In this document: positions 20,395 to 31,449 of the stretch, one piece after another
Layout: the number at the start of each line of letters is the position of its first letter
Position numbering within the stretch: the stretch's first letter is position 1
Assembly (NCBI GenBank): GCA_949825065.1
Contig: OX463856.1
Span: forward strand, 20,766,632 to 20,830,631
From: Odontocerum albicorne
Lineage: Eukaryota > Arthropoda > Insecta > Trichoptera > Odontoceridae
Direction: 5' to 3'
Length of the DNA stretch: 64,000 nucleotides
The notes under the pieces: model-generated
The model's input: the letters and a program-made list of their open reading frames with translations, nothing else
The model's database searches: none
What the model was told of the DNA's origin: nothing
Made by a program: the position numbers and the translations under genes

Positions 20395-20775
20395 TTTCAG
20401 TTAAGTTCGATCCCATTCCCATCCACGCTGTTATGGGGGACAAATTAAGTTCCCATCCAGTGCGATCTACATTAGAAGATCAAAATCGTCTTAATTTTTA
20501 TTATGAGCGTGACATCACGTAGTAACAAATAAGAAACTGCTCAAAGGGACTCCTTCTCCAGTGATGACACACCTCAGTGCGATAAGAAGAGAAATAACGA
20601 CGGATTTAAGGTCCAACATTATGGGAGAAAGAAAATGAGTTGCAGCGCAGTATTTTTTTTCTTACAGAGTGGCTTAAGGCCTGGAGTTCAAACAGCCCAG
20701 CAAGTTGCCAGTACTTTCATAGAAAATTTCAAATGCAACAAAATTATCCTTTGACGTCACTAGATCAGAATAGCC
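20395..20775 (+). repeat. Unknown dispersed sequence, copy 2 (uninterrupted)
   Basis: Inverted relative to copy 1 (15.3-16.1 kb) and contiguous where copy 1 carries a SINE: ...GCAGCGCAGTATTTTTTTTC then TTACAGAGTGGC. The plus-strand frame begins MGDKLSSHPVRSTLED and shares QRDSFSSDDTP and AWSSNSPASCQYFHRKFQMQ with copy 1, but has stops and frame breaks. Similarity ends near 20775. Confidence 0.65.
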
Positions 20776-20779
20776 ACTC

Positions 20780-21415
20780 GGTCCGAAGATGAACCGATGT
20801 AATGCTTAGTGGATTTCCCTTTGAAAATTGCTCACTCGATTATCATCGTCGTACCACAAAATGTGTCCTGTGGATTGGTCTAGATAGCAACAATAATTGC
20901 AACGGACAAGTGAACAAGATTGAAGCAATTGTTTTTTTTCATTAAAACTCCCATGACCAGAGATATATTAGGTAGTCCAATAATTTGAGTGTACCCACGG
21001 GGTACCGAGATTCGCTTTGATGCAAGGAAATAATGTAAGTGTCTTTCTTCTCACTGAGGAGGACGACCAACGATGTTGTTAAGTTAACAACTGGGCCTCT
21101 AGGCAGGCTTTAAAAAGTCATCCCTGGCAAGGGGTGAGGAGTTCCTAAAAGAACTAGATGACGCCATTCTGATCTAGAAGGGTGAGCCTTGCAAATAATA
21201 GAATCTTACAATGTCGTTAATTCTGTGCATTCGCGTAATGCGTGTCCAAATCAATACGAATCACGATATTCTGTTGTGTTCTAGAAATAATTTATCGTGA
21301 TAAAAATAATAATTATTTATCAGAGGCGGCTTTTGGGCAAGTAGTACAGAGATTGATCTTTTTCAAAAGCCGACTTCGCACGTGTGAGCGTCTGTCGGCA
21401 GTACCCCCACCCCTA
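20780..21415. other. Intergenic, no gene seen
   Basis: CCATTCTGATCTAGAAGGG near 21164 is an inverted echo of CTAGATCAGAATAGCC near 20760, possibly marking an inserted segment between them. No coding region. Confidence 0.3.
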
Positions 21416-21419
21416 GAAG

Positions 21420-21955
21420 AAGACTATAAAGGGGCTGTCCCACGTGACGGAGTGACACAATTTGGCTGAACGAAGTGCTGTTCGGTTCACGCCCGCCTGT
21501 TTTATATCGTAATTCTTTTAATTAATTATTACTGTCGAGCCTAATTCAAAACGTTCTAAATACAGTTGTAGTCTAATTCCACGTCAAGAATTCTCTTCTT
21601 TCAATACGCTGCTTCCTGTTACGTCAGATTCTGACCATTTATAATTCTACGTCAATATTTCTCTGCTATCAACACGCGGCTTCTTGTTACGTCATATTCC
21701 GACCATTGTTAATTCTACGTCGAGAAGTCTCTGCTGCCGTCACGCTCCTTGTTGTGACTTACTCCGAGGCCGGTTCACGTTTCTCAATTCGTTCATTAAG
21801 ATCGCCACCGTTATCCAAGCGAGTGCTAGAAAAGGCTGCCTTCACGGCCGTCACGGATCGATCCACAGTTCTAGCTGCCATACTTCGCGCGCAAGTAGTA
21901 TCAGACATGATGGATTCTTGGTGGGCCAGGACTACTACTATTACGTCATTATAAT
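21420..21955 (+). other. GC-richer promoter/LTR-like block
   Basis: ACTATAAAGGGGCTGTCCC (TATA-like) at about 21422 is followed by a GC-richer stretch, then three 68-bp repeats. Open frames near 21690-21970 overlap in two phases and match nothing. It has the look of an LTR or leader but no TG...CA borders or target duplication were found. Confidence 0.25.
21574..21775 (+). repeat. 68-bp tandem repeat, 3 copies
   Basis: TAATTCCACGTC at 21574, TAATTCTACGTC at 21642 and TAATTCTACGTC at 21710, each followed by CTCT...CACGC...CTTGTTACGTCATATTCCGA-type sequence. Period 68 bases; the third copy is most diverged. Confidence 0.75.
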
Positions 21956-21974
21956 ATTGAAGGTATTGTGATCC

Positions 21975-22940
21975 TATTTATTTGTAATTCTTTGGTGATT
22001 TCACATTTTACCTTACCTTGCTTATTTTGGTCCCGACGCTTCCAGAGCAATCGTTAGATATAATTTTAAAGTTAAACTCTGAAAGGGACTTTATTAGAGT
22101 CAGATTGTTATTCAAATTCTACCTAGTCCTACCGAGATTATTGATCCGGTAGTGATAATAAATAATCTAATTTAATCTATTACTGTGTTTCATTGTTACT
22201 ACCTACCCTCAGACGAATGCAGGGAAAGTTTCCAGTATTGTTACCCATCGAAATCCTGAGACAAAAGGCATCTGTGTTCACTTTCTTTTACCGCTAAGTT
22301 AACCTCGAGTTATGACTCATTCTGATATTCTTAATGTTTGATCATTTAAATTTACATTAACTCCAAGTAAATAATTTAAAATCTGAAAACAGTCTAACAC
22401 ACAATAGTAGAAAAAGTGATCACTGACGAAATATATACGAAACACGTGTGATACATGTAAATATTTAGAAAATATAGAACTTTTTGAGCTGGTCTTGTAT
22501 TATAGTACTATTAAACAACGCAAAAATAGGCAGTATAAAAAAACTGTGCTACGAAAAATTGCAACAGATTTAACCTGCTGATCGTTACAAAGCTTTGATC
22601 ACCTTAAGACGGTCTGCTTGCTGAAACGTAACGGGTTGCACATAATATACCAATGCATATACAGGTGTCTTCAATTAGCAGGCTGGCTGACAATCATTAT
22701 CTATCATGAGACATTGTTTGTCTATCTAACGATTTGTCAATGTAAAATAATACTGTTACGTTCCCTTTAAATTTTCTTTAACAAGCTATTTTTTTTAATG
22801 TTAAATGAATGAGTTGGCCCAGGTAATTAGTTATATAAATTGTATCATGTTTTATTAAATATTCGTACCAAGTAACATTTTAGCACAACCCAATGGTTAC
22901 ACAACTACATTTATTCTTGGAATATGTAAGAATTGTTACA
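21975..22940. other. Intergenic, no gene seen
   Basis: No gene or repeat relation noticed apart from ordinary AT-rich sequence. Confidence 0.4.
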
Positions 22941-22942
22941 AG

Positions 22943-23110
22943 AAGTGCATGGCCACGCGCTAACGCACAGGACTTCCGTGCGGAAAGTTGTCGGTTCAAA
23001 CCTCGCGCTGTGTTACTCCCCTCGAATGACACAGGCATTTTTGTCGTCTAGTATTTGAGGATATAAGGATATCTATGACTTTGGTCATACATATTCTTTT
23101 TTTTTTTAAT
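22943..23110 (+). repeat. SINE-B copy (second tRNA-derived family)
   Basis: tRNA-like head GCATGGCCACGCGCTAACGC ... GTCGGTTCAAACCTCGCGC (B box), then CTGTGTTACTCCCCTCGAAT. The tail GTATTTGAGGATATAAGGAT, ATCTATGACTTTGGTCATAC, ATATTCTT and T-run match the inverted copy at 52405-52598 along the whole length, so head and tail belong to one element. Confidence 0.75.
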
Positions 23111-23129
23111 TGAACTCTTTAAACAGACT

Positions 23130-23220
23130 AGAACCCTTATTTGGAACCATCAGCAATCGAACTCGAAACCTTCGAGCCGAAGTCACGCATTTTATAAACT
23201 AGGCCATGGATATCATCGTG
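23130..23220 (-). repeat. SINE-A-like head fragment
   Basis: The reverse complement reads CATGGCCTAGTTTATAAAAT, then GGTTTCGAGTTCGATTGCTG (B box) and GGTTCCAAATAAGGGTTCTAG, matching the SINE-A head plus start of body. Confidence 0.6.
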
Positions 23221-23224
23221 TCGT

Positions 23225-25425
23225 TTTTGAGGCTATATTTAATTTAGAAACAACGTATATACGTTATTTATTTAGAGATTTTTTTTTAATTACGTCATTT
23301 ATTTTAATATATTTTTTGTTCATTATTTTATATAATCAACGTGAATAATTTTGCATTACATTTCGCTTTGTTAGCTGTAATAAAAAAAGAAGGAAACATT
23401 TTCAAAGCACAAGAATAATAATTAGAAGAAAAGTTGAATAAAATTTTCTTCACACCGACTTTTGTTGAAAAAAAGATTCGTTCCCCATGGAATAGACTTT
23501 GATAAAGTAAACATTAAATTTTCATATCGTTAAAAAAATTGAAACTCGGACATAAAAAGAGTTACGAGTTTTGAATATAAAGATTTTCGAATGTAAAAAA
23601 ATATTACTTAACTTGAAAAACTTAGTTTTTTTTTCTACGTAACTTAGTATAAATCTCTTTTGTAGTTTCACCTTGAAAATAACAAATTGACAACAAAACT
23701 TCCTCTGTGGAAGAGGATAGTATAAAATATTTATAAATTATTCTGGATATATTTTTTAAATTTTTCTATGACAAATAAATAATAAGAAAATACTAAAAAG
23801 GTTCGTTTGTTTTGAGACTTGGAAACAAATTACATGTAAATTTAATCAAGTTGGCGTACGATACTTTTTTTTCTTAATAATTTGATAAAGCGCTGTTTTT
23901 TAAACATAACGATAACCTCAAGAATACATCCTTGCAAACTCAACCTACTAAAAAATAAAGGAAGTTGAAATATTTCAATTTTGCTAACAAGAGCGTCATA
24001 TGGATTCTTAAATTCCGATGTAATATGGTGTAAGACTAAATTAGTTCAAAAGTGAATTCGCTTTAAATCAAATCTTGGGCGCTGAATTGCTGGCCGAGAA
24101 TGTTAACGGTTAATTCACAGTCACCGGCAAATTAAAGCACTGCATATAAGTTGTCGTTCAATTTTTATTTATCTTATTAATGAAACTCAATAAAGGAAGC
24201 TTTCAGTTGTAAATAATAAAGGAAAGATGACGCCTTTTTTAAAATCAAGTCAATATACTGGAAGTTAGGATATGCCTAGTAAACTATACATGCTCGTGGT
24301 AAAAATCTATATTTTGCAATGTATTAGGCCCAAATTCATAGTCTGACCTTCACACTAAATACTCTTATGATTAACTCAACTCCCACATGTGCTAAGTGAA
24401 CTCTACGTAGTTGTACCGTACCGAGATTGAGGTAACCATCCTTTTTTGCAAATGTGGTGCGATGAACTGACGGGAGATCTGGGGGCTGGGAGAGCTGATC
24501 GAACTTATCCGTGCAGGTTCACCTAATTTACACTTTAAAAAATGTGCTAACATGCCACTGCGGCGAAGAAGGCTAGGGAAAATCATTGCACTATATTCCC
24601 AAAAAAACTACCATGATTAGTTGACGATATGCCTTCCACGATTATCTGCATACAGTCCTCTAATTATCTGCATACATTGCTCGTGACCAAGGAGATAGTT
24701 TAGGGAGTTTTGTGGTAACTGGAGATGTAAACAGACGACGCACAAGAAAAATAATCCGAATATGCTGGACTGACCAAGACGCAACTAGACTACCTTAATA
24801 ACTGCCTTTCCAGACGCTGAGTGCAGGGATGGATGGACAGGAGTTGTCAAAGGCTATCATGGTAGTCACGATGCTCAGTCATGAGCTACGCGATAGGGTG
24901 ATTATAGCAACATATTTTGTATTATAGCAACATATGTATATCCTGAAATTCCATAGTATATTTCAAGATAATGGATAAGAAAATAAATACATGTAAGAGA
25001 AAAGCAATCGAAAGGTATGGGCTCATTTCATAATATTCCTCCTATTCGAGAAACCCCAATCAATAATATTGGTCCATTCCTTTCATAATTTGGTGCATGG
25101 TTAGTTAAAGGTATTTGATACTACTCCACTCTAATCAAGGTATTTTAAACTTGATTACAGAGAAATGAAAAACTTTTGAGTAACGCAATGAGATGCTGTA
25201 ACATCAATTGATTGTAACGAGGCTGAAAAAAAATATTTCAGGGATGCTCTATACGAAAACTAATTAAAGCTGTCATTTTTAAATGAGACAGGATCTATGT
25301 AACATATTTATTGAATTCTATCTAAAATACTATGAACCGATTCAAGTTGAATATACGAGTACATCAACTGTGCTTCATCAAAAGTAGCTAAAATGGCGAT
25401 TCAAATTATTGTGTTGGTCACCTTG
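23225..25425. other. Intergenic; weak retrotransposon traces only
   Basis: Mostly AT-rich. 24700-24890 contains RRRTRKIIRICWTDQDATRL and, in another frame, CRDGWTGVVKGYHGSHDAQS, reminiscent of the extreme C-terminus of RTE-like polyproteins (WTDQ..., DR-x-x-W-x-x-x-V); too weak to call. Confidence 0.3.
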
Positions 25426-25429
25426 CTGG

Positions 25430-25730
25430 ATGTATGTGAAACTTGGACTTGATAGAGAAAAAGATAACTAAGATGCCTACTGTGGATATGCATGAACTAA
25501 GAAAAAAAAAGTCAATGTATGAAAGAAGACAGAATGGAGACATAAGAAAAGAATTCATTTATAAAATAAGCGTTTTAATTAAGATGAAAGAAATGTCAAA
25601 ATGGTGTGGACATGTTGAGTGCAAGAAGGACGAAAGAAAGACAAATGTACACATTAGAAGTGCAAGATTAACAAGACTAACACATTTAATAAATATAGGA
25701 AAAAAATCTCTGAAAATATCTTAAAACATC
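25430..25730 (+). pseudogene. Non-LTR reverse transcriptase C-terminal region
   Basis: VCETWT in one frame, then LDLIEKKITKMPTVDMHELR, KKKSMYERRQNGDIRKEF and KMKEMSKWCGHVECKKDERK in the next. This is the ETWTL...VDMRFLR...R-x-D-x-x-R-N-x-D-I-R-x-E-L...W-x-GHVERM-x-x-ER segment of insect endonuclease-reverse transcriptases. A frameshift separates ETWT from the rest. Truncated upstream. Confidence 0.68.
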
Positions 25731-25984
25731 GAGAATACTGCTAAAAAGACTATTAGCACAAAAATGCAGATTCTGATCTTTTTAGATATCTATGACGGAC
25801 TTTGAATGATTCAACGAATGAATGATGCAACATTTAACAAAAATATTATATATGAATAGAATGAAAGTATGAGAAGACCTAGAAATCTATAACACGAATA
25901 AATGTATCAAAATATTAGATGTGATAGTGCAAAGCCTGTATAATATTATAGGAAAGTTTGTGTGATGAGGTGAATGGTCGTGGC

Positions 25985-26090
25985 CGTAGCGAAATATGTG
26001 TGCCAGGATTGATTGAAGTGGGGATTTGTTCTCTTTGCTTACCCTTATTGACACATGGGGGGATGGTGATGATTATGACAATACACACTG
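25985..26090 (+). repeat. Retrotransposon 3' end with GATGATGA-like tail
   Basis: GGGATTTGTTCTCTTTGCTT, ACCCTTATTGACACATGGGG, GGATGGTGATGATTATGAC. The same wording recurs at 33885-33955 and 61690-61740 (plus) and inverted at 57145-57190. It lies about 250 bases after the reverse transcriptase tail at 25.4 kb, so it is probably that element's 3' terminus. Confidence 0.55.
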
Positions 26091-26269
26091 TATTTCAACA
26101 GAATATTGATTAAGAAGATGTAATAGCAAATCTTTACCGAAATTTTTTAACTATGGTACTAGAACATTTGTGGTTTTAGTTAAGTCTTAAAATTTAAAAC
26201 AATTTTCTACCCCTCGGTTAAATTTTACAGTACATTTAAATTATACTTTCAGCTTAATTTAAAATACAC

Positions 26270-26530
26270 ATACATTAAACATAATATTTTCGGTGCATAA
26301 TGCATAAAGGCAGGTAGTACCAACAGCATTTTTGACACCACGCCATCCCATTGCGAAATGCGTTTCCGGTTTCCCCGAACACATCCGCCAACAATGCCCG
26401 CCATATTTCGCGCCTGGCCACTTCCGTTTCCTGAATCCGACATTTTGTGCTCTGTTTTTCCCGCCCTTGCAGTCTAATTTCTTTTTTTTTCAGGTCATAC
26501 AAAATGCTTATAAAAGAGCAAAGCTGCAGT
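26270..26530 (-). other. CpG-richer block with two open frames, possible exon or promoter
   Basis: A conspicuous GC/CpG-richer patch. On the minus strand a 91-codon frame (26550-26275) includes RIQETEVARREIWRALLADV and a 64-codon frame starts MSDSGNGSGQARNMAGIVGG. Upstream on that strand GCTCTTTTATAAGC is TATA-like. Neither frame matches a family I know. It may be a first exon of a host gene or a fragment of an unknown element. Confidence 0.25.
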
Positions 26531-26559
26531 ACAATGCTTTTCATGTTCATTAAAACGTA

Positions 26560-27685
26560 TGAACTCGTATGATATTATGTTTATTTTAAAAGAAGACTTA
26601 CATATTTGCTGGAGTTAAAATTATCTGCACAAGGTGACTCGTGCTGTCATAAAATCAACAATGCATATTTTAAAATCTTAATAAAGATCTAAAAGAAAAT
26701 AAACTATATTTTGTCGGTTCAATTAGCATTATTTAGAGGTGATACTAAAAATCAAAATAATAATTTATTCTAACAAGTTTGCAAGGGTATGCAATGTAAC
26801 AAAAGTCATGTAAAAGTACACAACAATAAAGTGTACATAAATTATACAACAAAGACATTTCAATATAAATTTAACAAAGCAATTATTTTTAAACAAGTTA
26901 AAAGTAAAATAAATACTTGTTCTGTTCCAATTATTATCTTTATGTGATAATAATAATTTATATTATTTAGTTGCATTCTTCGTTTGAACAGTATAAATTG
27001 CGATCTTGCAATAATTTTAATAAATGAACTATTAGTTCACATTACTTGCTAATGTTTTTTCCACGTGTATTGTCTCAGAAGTGCATTAAAAACCTTGCAG
27101 ACGACCTGAGCAAACATCTCTGAAGCACTACAATATCTTAACTGTTAAAATATGATCCGGTGTATATTATGTATACAATTATACTTTGAGCTAATTTAAG
27201 CCCTTAATCAAGTAATTGGCCCAAAGTTCGCTTAAGTACAATCACATGCAATATGACTCCACTCGGTCTGCATGCAGAAAATATTAATCGTTTTCAATAT
27301 TTAAAAATAAACTCAATGAGTATTTTTAACTTTAAATTTAGACACGAATTCATAGTCAAGCCCTTGTACATAATACTAATTTCTGACCTTAAAATGTGAT
27401 CTGTATTTTGAATCAGACCCTATATGTTCCAAACCTGAAAGTGATGTTATGAAATCACGAGATTCCTTTGTTTAAGGAGGCTACGATAAATTTGTATGAA
27501 ATTCAACTTTAAACAATACTTTCTTCAGTAAATTAAAATTATTATGATTTAGTATTTAATGTTTAAGTCGAATTACAAATTTGGGTCTTAGTCCAATCAA
27601 TACATCTCTTAGTATGTCTAACACAGTCTACTCAATTCGGCACAGCTAATTTGTTTTGTATATTATTTATAGTTAACATTGTAGA
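26560..27685. other. Intergenic, no gene seen
   Basis: Long AT-rich stretch without open frames, tRNA-like heads or tandem structure. Confidence 0.5.
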
Positions 27686-27689
27686 GGTT

Positions 27690-27800
27690 TAAAGACATTG
27701 TAATTTTTTATCATCAAACACTGTTTATTCCACTTTTTGTAACGGTATAACCCTACCGATTTCAAGGCTTTCACCTAATCATCAGGGGAGCACGAGTTTT
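27690..27800 (+). repeat. Dispersed repeat C, single arm
   Basis: TTTATTCCACTTTTTGTAAC, CGATTTCAAGGCTTTCACCT and AATCATCAGGGGAGCAC match one arm of the inverted-repeat element at 55341-55505 (TTTCACTTTTTGTTACCGAT, TTAAGGCTCTCACCTCATCA when reverse-complemented). Confidence 0.6.
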
Positions 27801-28027
27801 TTTTTGTGTTTTTTCATTTATTCGATTTATTTTCCATCGGTCACACATCAGTCGTTCTATATTATTATTTTTTTAAAGAAAATATATTAACGTTTTATTT
27901 TTTTAAGATTTTTTTAGGTATTTCCAATTACTTGTGTATTTTTTGCATATACGAGTTTATTTGACAATTTTCATTTTTATGAAATATTTGACGTGAGTTT
28001 TAAATATTGAAATATTATTTATGTTTT

Positions 28028-28052
28028 TCTTCTTCTTCTTCTTCTTCTTCTA
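28028..28052. repeat. (TTC)n microsatellite
   Basis: About eight TTC units directly abutting the 3' side of the minus-strand reverse transcriptase tail at 28.1-28.3 kb, where it would encode or template a short GAA-rich 3' tail. Confidence 0.85.
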
Positions 28053-28054
28053 GA

Positions 28055-28330
28055 TCTTGCGATCTGTTTAAACAGGATTTCAGTTGTTTTGGTCCTGTGA
28101 CGAAGATGTCCAACTTTCTCTCCATCTCTTTGGTGGACGTCCCGGTGGTCGAAGACCCTCTGGAATCTCGTGCATTACAATCTTAGGTATTCTCGCGGGG
28201 TCCATCCTCTCAACGTGGTCCCTCCAGAGTCGTCTTCTCTGCCTACTCCATCTCACAATGTCCTCAATGTTACAACTTTTGCGGATTTCCTCATAAGGTA
28301 TCCTATTTCTAAGGGTTTTACCTTAGAGAT
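28055..28330 (-). pseudogene. Non-LTR reverse transcriptase C-terminal tail, frame intact
   Basis: The minus strand reads KTLRNRIPYEEIRKSCNIED, IVRWSRQRRRLWRDHVERMD, PARIPKIVMHEIPEGLRPPG and RPPKRWRESW without a stop. The R-NRIP-x-E-x-I-R-x-x-C-N-I-x-x-I...DH-x-x-RM-x-x-x-R-IPK...GRP-x-KRW pattern is a very characteristic insect RTE-like tail. It is 5' truncated at about 28330, where an inverted duplication begins, and ends in a (GAA)n/(TTC)n tract. Open frame and simple tail suggest a fairly young truncated insertion. Confidence 0.78.
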
Positions 28331-28340
28331 AGGATACCTG
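28297..28340. repeat. 19-bp hairpin at the 5' truncation point
   Basis: AGGTATCCTATTTCTAAGG, a 6-base loop (GTTTTA), then CCTTAGAGATAGGATACCT: stems identical but for one base. It overlaps the 5' truncation edge of the 28.1-28.3 kb retrotransposon fragment. Confidence 0.8.
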
Positions 28341-28344
28341 TTTT

Positions 28345-28965
28345 TCAAAACTTATATAAAAATTACGAATAGTATTTTGCCTTCAAAGTATTAATGAAGT
28401 GGTTGGTCCAAAATCGATTTATTTTAATAGAATCCACAAAAATTAAGTAAGAAAGATTTGTAAATTAGAAAGTTTTCCTCAAAAAAAGTTTTACAACTTA
28501 CGAACCTCAATTCGAACACTAATATGCTCATCAAAAGGTTATAGAAAGTTTTAACTATTAAACCAAATACTTGCATTTAAATAACTTTCCTCTCATGAAC
28601 CCTTGCTTAAATACACGGTTTCATTACACCAGTAAGTTGGATAGCAATAATATCAAAATGTTACCATATTCCTATAGTAAAATAAATGGTGTGGTTAGCA
28701 ACCGGGCTAACTTGGTTATTGAAGTAAACCATAGTACTACTTGTTTACCTGATTTGCTTCACAAGCGCTGAAATTTCATGTGGTTTGAATTTCAGACTTC
28801 GTTTTAATATCAAAGATTGTTTAGTCAATCTGAAAATATAAGCATCAATTGATTTATTCAGAAATTTGAAATCAATCAATGTTAAAAATTTAAAAGGACT
28901 ACTAAGGAAAGACAATTTAAATTGCATACGTATTATTTTTTATTGCTTATTTATTCAAAACATTT
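28345..28965. other. Intergenic, no gene seen
   Basis: AT-rich. Short frames at 28571-28771 and 28745-28927 match nothing. Confidence 0.4.
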
Positions 28966-28969
28966 TTAT

Positions 28970-29440
28970 TTTCATTATAGTCCTTACATTATTCCATTTG
29001 TTTGGAGTTTAATATTATTATATTCCATTATCATCACGTTCTAACATTATCCCATTAGTTAACCATCATTATCGTTCCTGCATTATCAAATTTGTTTGGA
29101 GTTTTACACCATCCCATTTGTTTTTCATCACCTCCTTCCATTGCTCCCTTTATTGTGAGTTTTACACTATTCCATTTGTTCATCATTATAATTGTCCTTA
29201 CCTTACGTGATTCGTCTGGAGTTTTACATTATCCCATTTGTTTTTGTATTGTATTACACTTTTGTTATATACAGTACAACCTGACGGGCTTACTTCCATG
29301 TGGCAATATTTTTTTTTTCATCACGTCCTTACATTATATCATTTGTTTGGAGTTTTACACTATCCCATTTGTTTTTTACACGTTCTTATATTATTGAATT
29401 TGTTTATCGTCACGTCCTTACATTATCTCATTTGTTTCCA
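28970..29440. repeat. Degenerate ~60-bp tandem repeat
   Basis: Variants of CATTATCCCATTTGTTTGGA, GTTTTACACTATCCCATTTG and TCATCACGTCCTTACATTAT recur about every 60 bases. The array is interrupted at 29247-29312 by a SINE-A tail. Open frames over it follow the repeat and are not genes. Confidence 0.7.
29247..29312 (-). repeat. SINE-A 3' tail inside the minisatellite
   Basis: TATTGTATTACACTTTTGTT, ATATACAGTACAACCTGACG and CTTCCATGTGGCAATA equal the reverse complement of the SINE-A tail (compare 54515-54580). Confidence 0.7.
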
Positions 29441-29449
29441 TATCGAATC

Positions 29450-30285
29450 GACTCTCAACACCATGCTCTTCTCAGGATCAGATCTCCATCGCTTTTTGGA
29501 CGATCCCTACTTTCAGTGATACTCATTCCTAGTGCCTGATTTACCACATATTCAATTGTTTTTGTTTTATACATGCCCGAAGAAAAAGCATTCCCTCAAT
29601 TCCAAAGATATTAGAATATTTTTTAGGAAGCATCGCACATACTAATTCCTTATTTTGTCTTTCTTACTCACGATCCCCACGCAATATTACAAGACTTATG
29701 ATGATTTTATATATTTTACCTTCAATTTCTGTAATTAAAATAAAAGGTTTTAGTGGAAAATACGAACTTCTTAAAGACCTGCCAACCCAAGAGTGATCAA
29801 AGAATTTGTTTCTTAGCGTCAATACATCAACACATTCATATTGAAAGGATAAAAAATTTCTACTTTTCAAGTCTGAAAACCTCCGAGTATTGAACATAGA
29901 ACACCTATTACAAAACAAGTTTTCATTTAACTGTTGAGTATGAAAAAAAAGTCAAGCTAAAACTAAACCATTTAGCGAGTTTTGTAACTTGGTTGGTAAA
30001 ATATATGTCTTCTCCCCGAAGTTTGTTTGGAGAAAATACCAGTGTTTTTGCCTATATACTTAGTATTTCCAAAACATAATATGGTGCTTACTTACTTAAG
30101 AGGTTTTTATGTTGAAGGATGTCATACAAATTACTGGAAAACTATGCTGTTATTACGAAAAAAAAAAGGATTGTCCAATTAATGTGAAAGCGCAACGGGG
30201 ATGCTTATTATTTCTCACTTTCCTTTGAAATCTGGTAACAATATTGTCAAACTTGAATTAATTCTGCTTTTCTACCCACTTTCTT
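29450..30285. other. Intergenic, no gene seen
   Basis: AT-rich; an 84-codon minus-strand frame (29664-29918) has no recognisable features. Confidence 0.4.
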
Positions 30286-30290
30286 GCCCT

Positions 30291-31050
30291 AATGGTGGTT
30301 GGGTGGAAATAAGAAGCAGTCACCGCCACAAATTCCTCTCCTACGTCCTTTATAGGATTTGTGCTCGGTCCAGCTGCACATAATATTCTTGCAATCACCT
30401 TATTCTGAATTAATACCTAATGGTGGTTGGGTGAAAATAAGAAGCAGTCACCGCCACAAATTCCTCTCCTACGCCCTTTCTAGGATTTGTGTTCGGTCCA
30501 GCTGCACATAATATTCTTGCAATCACCTTATTCTAAATTAATACCTGATGGTGGTTGGGTGGAAATAAGAAGCAGTCACCGCCACAAATTCCTCTCCTAC
30601 GCCCTTTCTAGGATTTGTGCTCGGTCCAGCTGCACATAATATTCTTGCAATCACCTTATTCTGAATTAATACCTGATGGTGGTTGGGTGGAAATAAGAAG
30701 CAGTCACCGCCACAAATTCCTCTCCTACGCCCTTTCTAGGATTTGTGCTCGGTCCAGCTGCACATAATATTCTTGCAATCACCTTATTCTGAATTAATAC
30801 CTGATGGTGGTTGGGTGGAAATAAGAAGCAGTCACCGCCACAAATTCCTCTCCTACGCCCTTTTTAGGATTTGTGCTCGGTCCAGCTGCACATAATATTC
30901 TTGCAATCACCTTATTCTGAATTAATACCTAATGGTGGTTGGGTGGAAATAAGAAGCAGTCACCGCCACAAATTTCTCTCCTACGCCCTTTCTAGGATTT
31001 GTGCTCGGTCCAGCTGCGCATAATATTCTTGCAATCACCTTATTCTAAAT
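30291..31050. repeat. 128-bp satellite-like tandem array, ~6 copies
   Basis: AATGGTGGTTGGGTGGAAAT starts units at 30291, 30419, 30547, 30675, 30803 and 30931, a constant period of 128. Copies differ by only a few substitutions (for example CCTAATGG in units 1, 2 and 6 versus CCTGATGG in 3-5). No open frame persists through the array. Confidence 0.95.
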
Positions 31051-31267
31051 CTTAAATCTTGGGACGTGTTAAGATTGAGAAAAATCCAAATCTTCAAAAG
31101 CTTATTCTACAATATATAGATATAAATATTAAAATAATTTGTAGTCAAAAAGTACACGAGTACTTCTGTACACTACATGCCAGGGTTCAGAGGGCTCCAA
31201 GCCGTTTACCGTGCAATAAAGAAGAAAAAAATAATTTACGTCATTAACATTTGGATTAACACGCTCA

Positions 31268-31443
31268 TTTAACTCAAAATAAATTCACCCATCTTCTTTA
31301 CAGATAATAAAAACCTCAAAATAAATTTGCCCATCTTCTTTACAGATAATAAAAAAACTCAAAATAAATTCGCCCATCTTCTTTACAGATAATAAAAAAA
31401 AACTCAAAATAAATTCGCCCATCTTCTTTACAGATAATAAAAA
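31268..31443. repeat. ~47-bp tandem array, 4 copies
   Basis: AACTCAAAATAAATTCGCCC followed by ATCTTCTTTACAGATAATAA(A)n, four times; unit length varies because the A-run grows from copy to copy. Confidence 0.9.
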
Positions 31444-31449
31444 ACTTTT

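Noticed and set aside
29092..29539. Three overlapping plus-strand frames of 79-101 codons
   Set aside because: They follow the phase of the ~60-bp degenerate repeat and a SINE tail.
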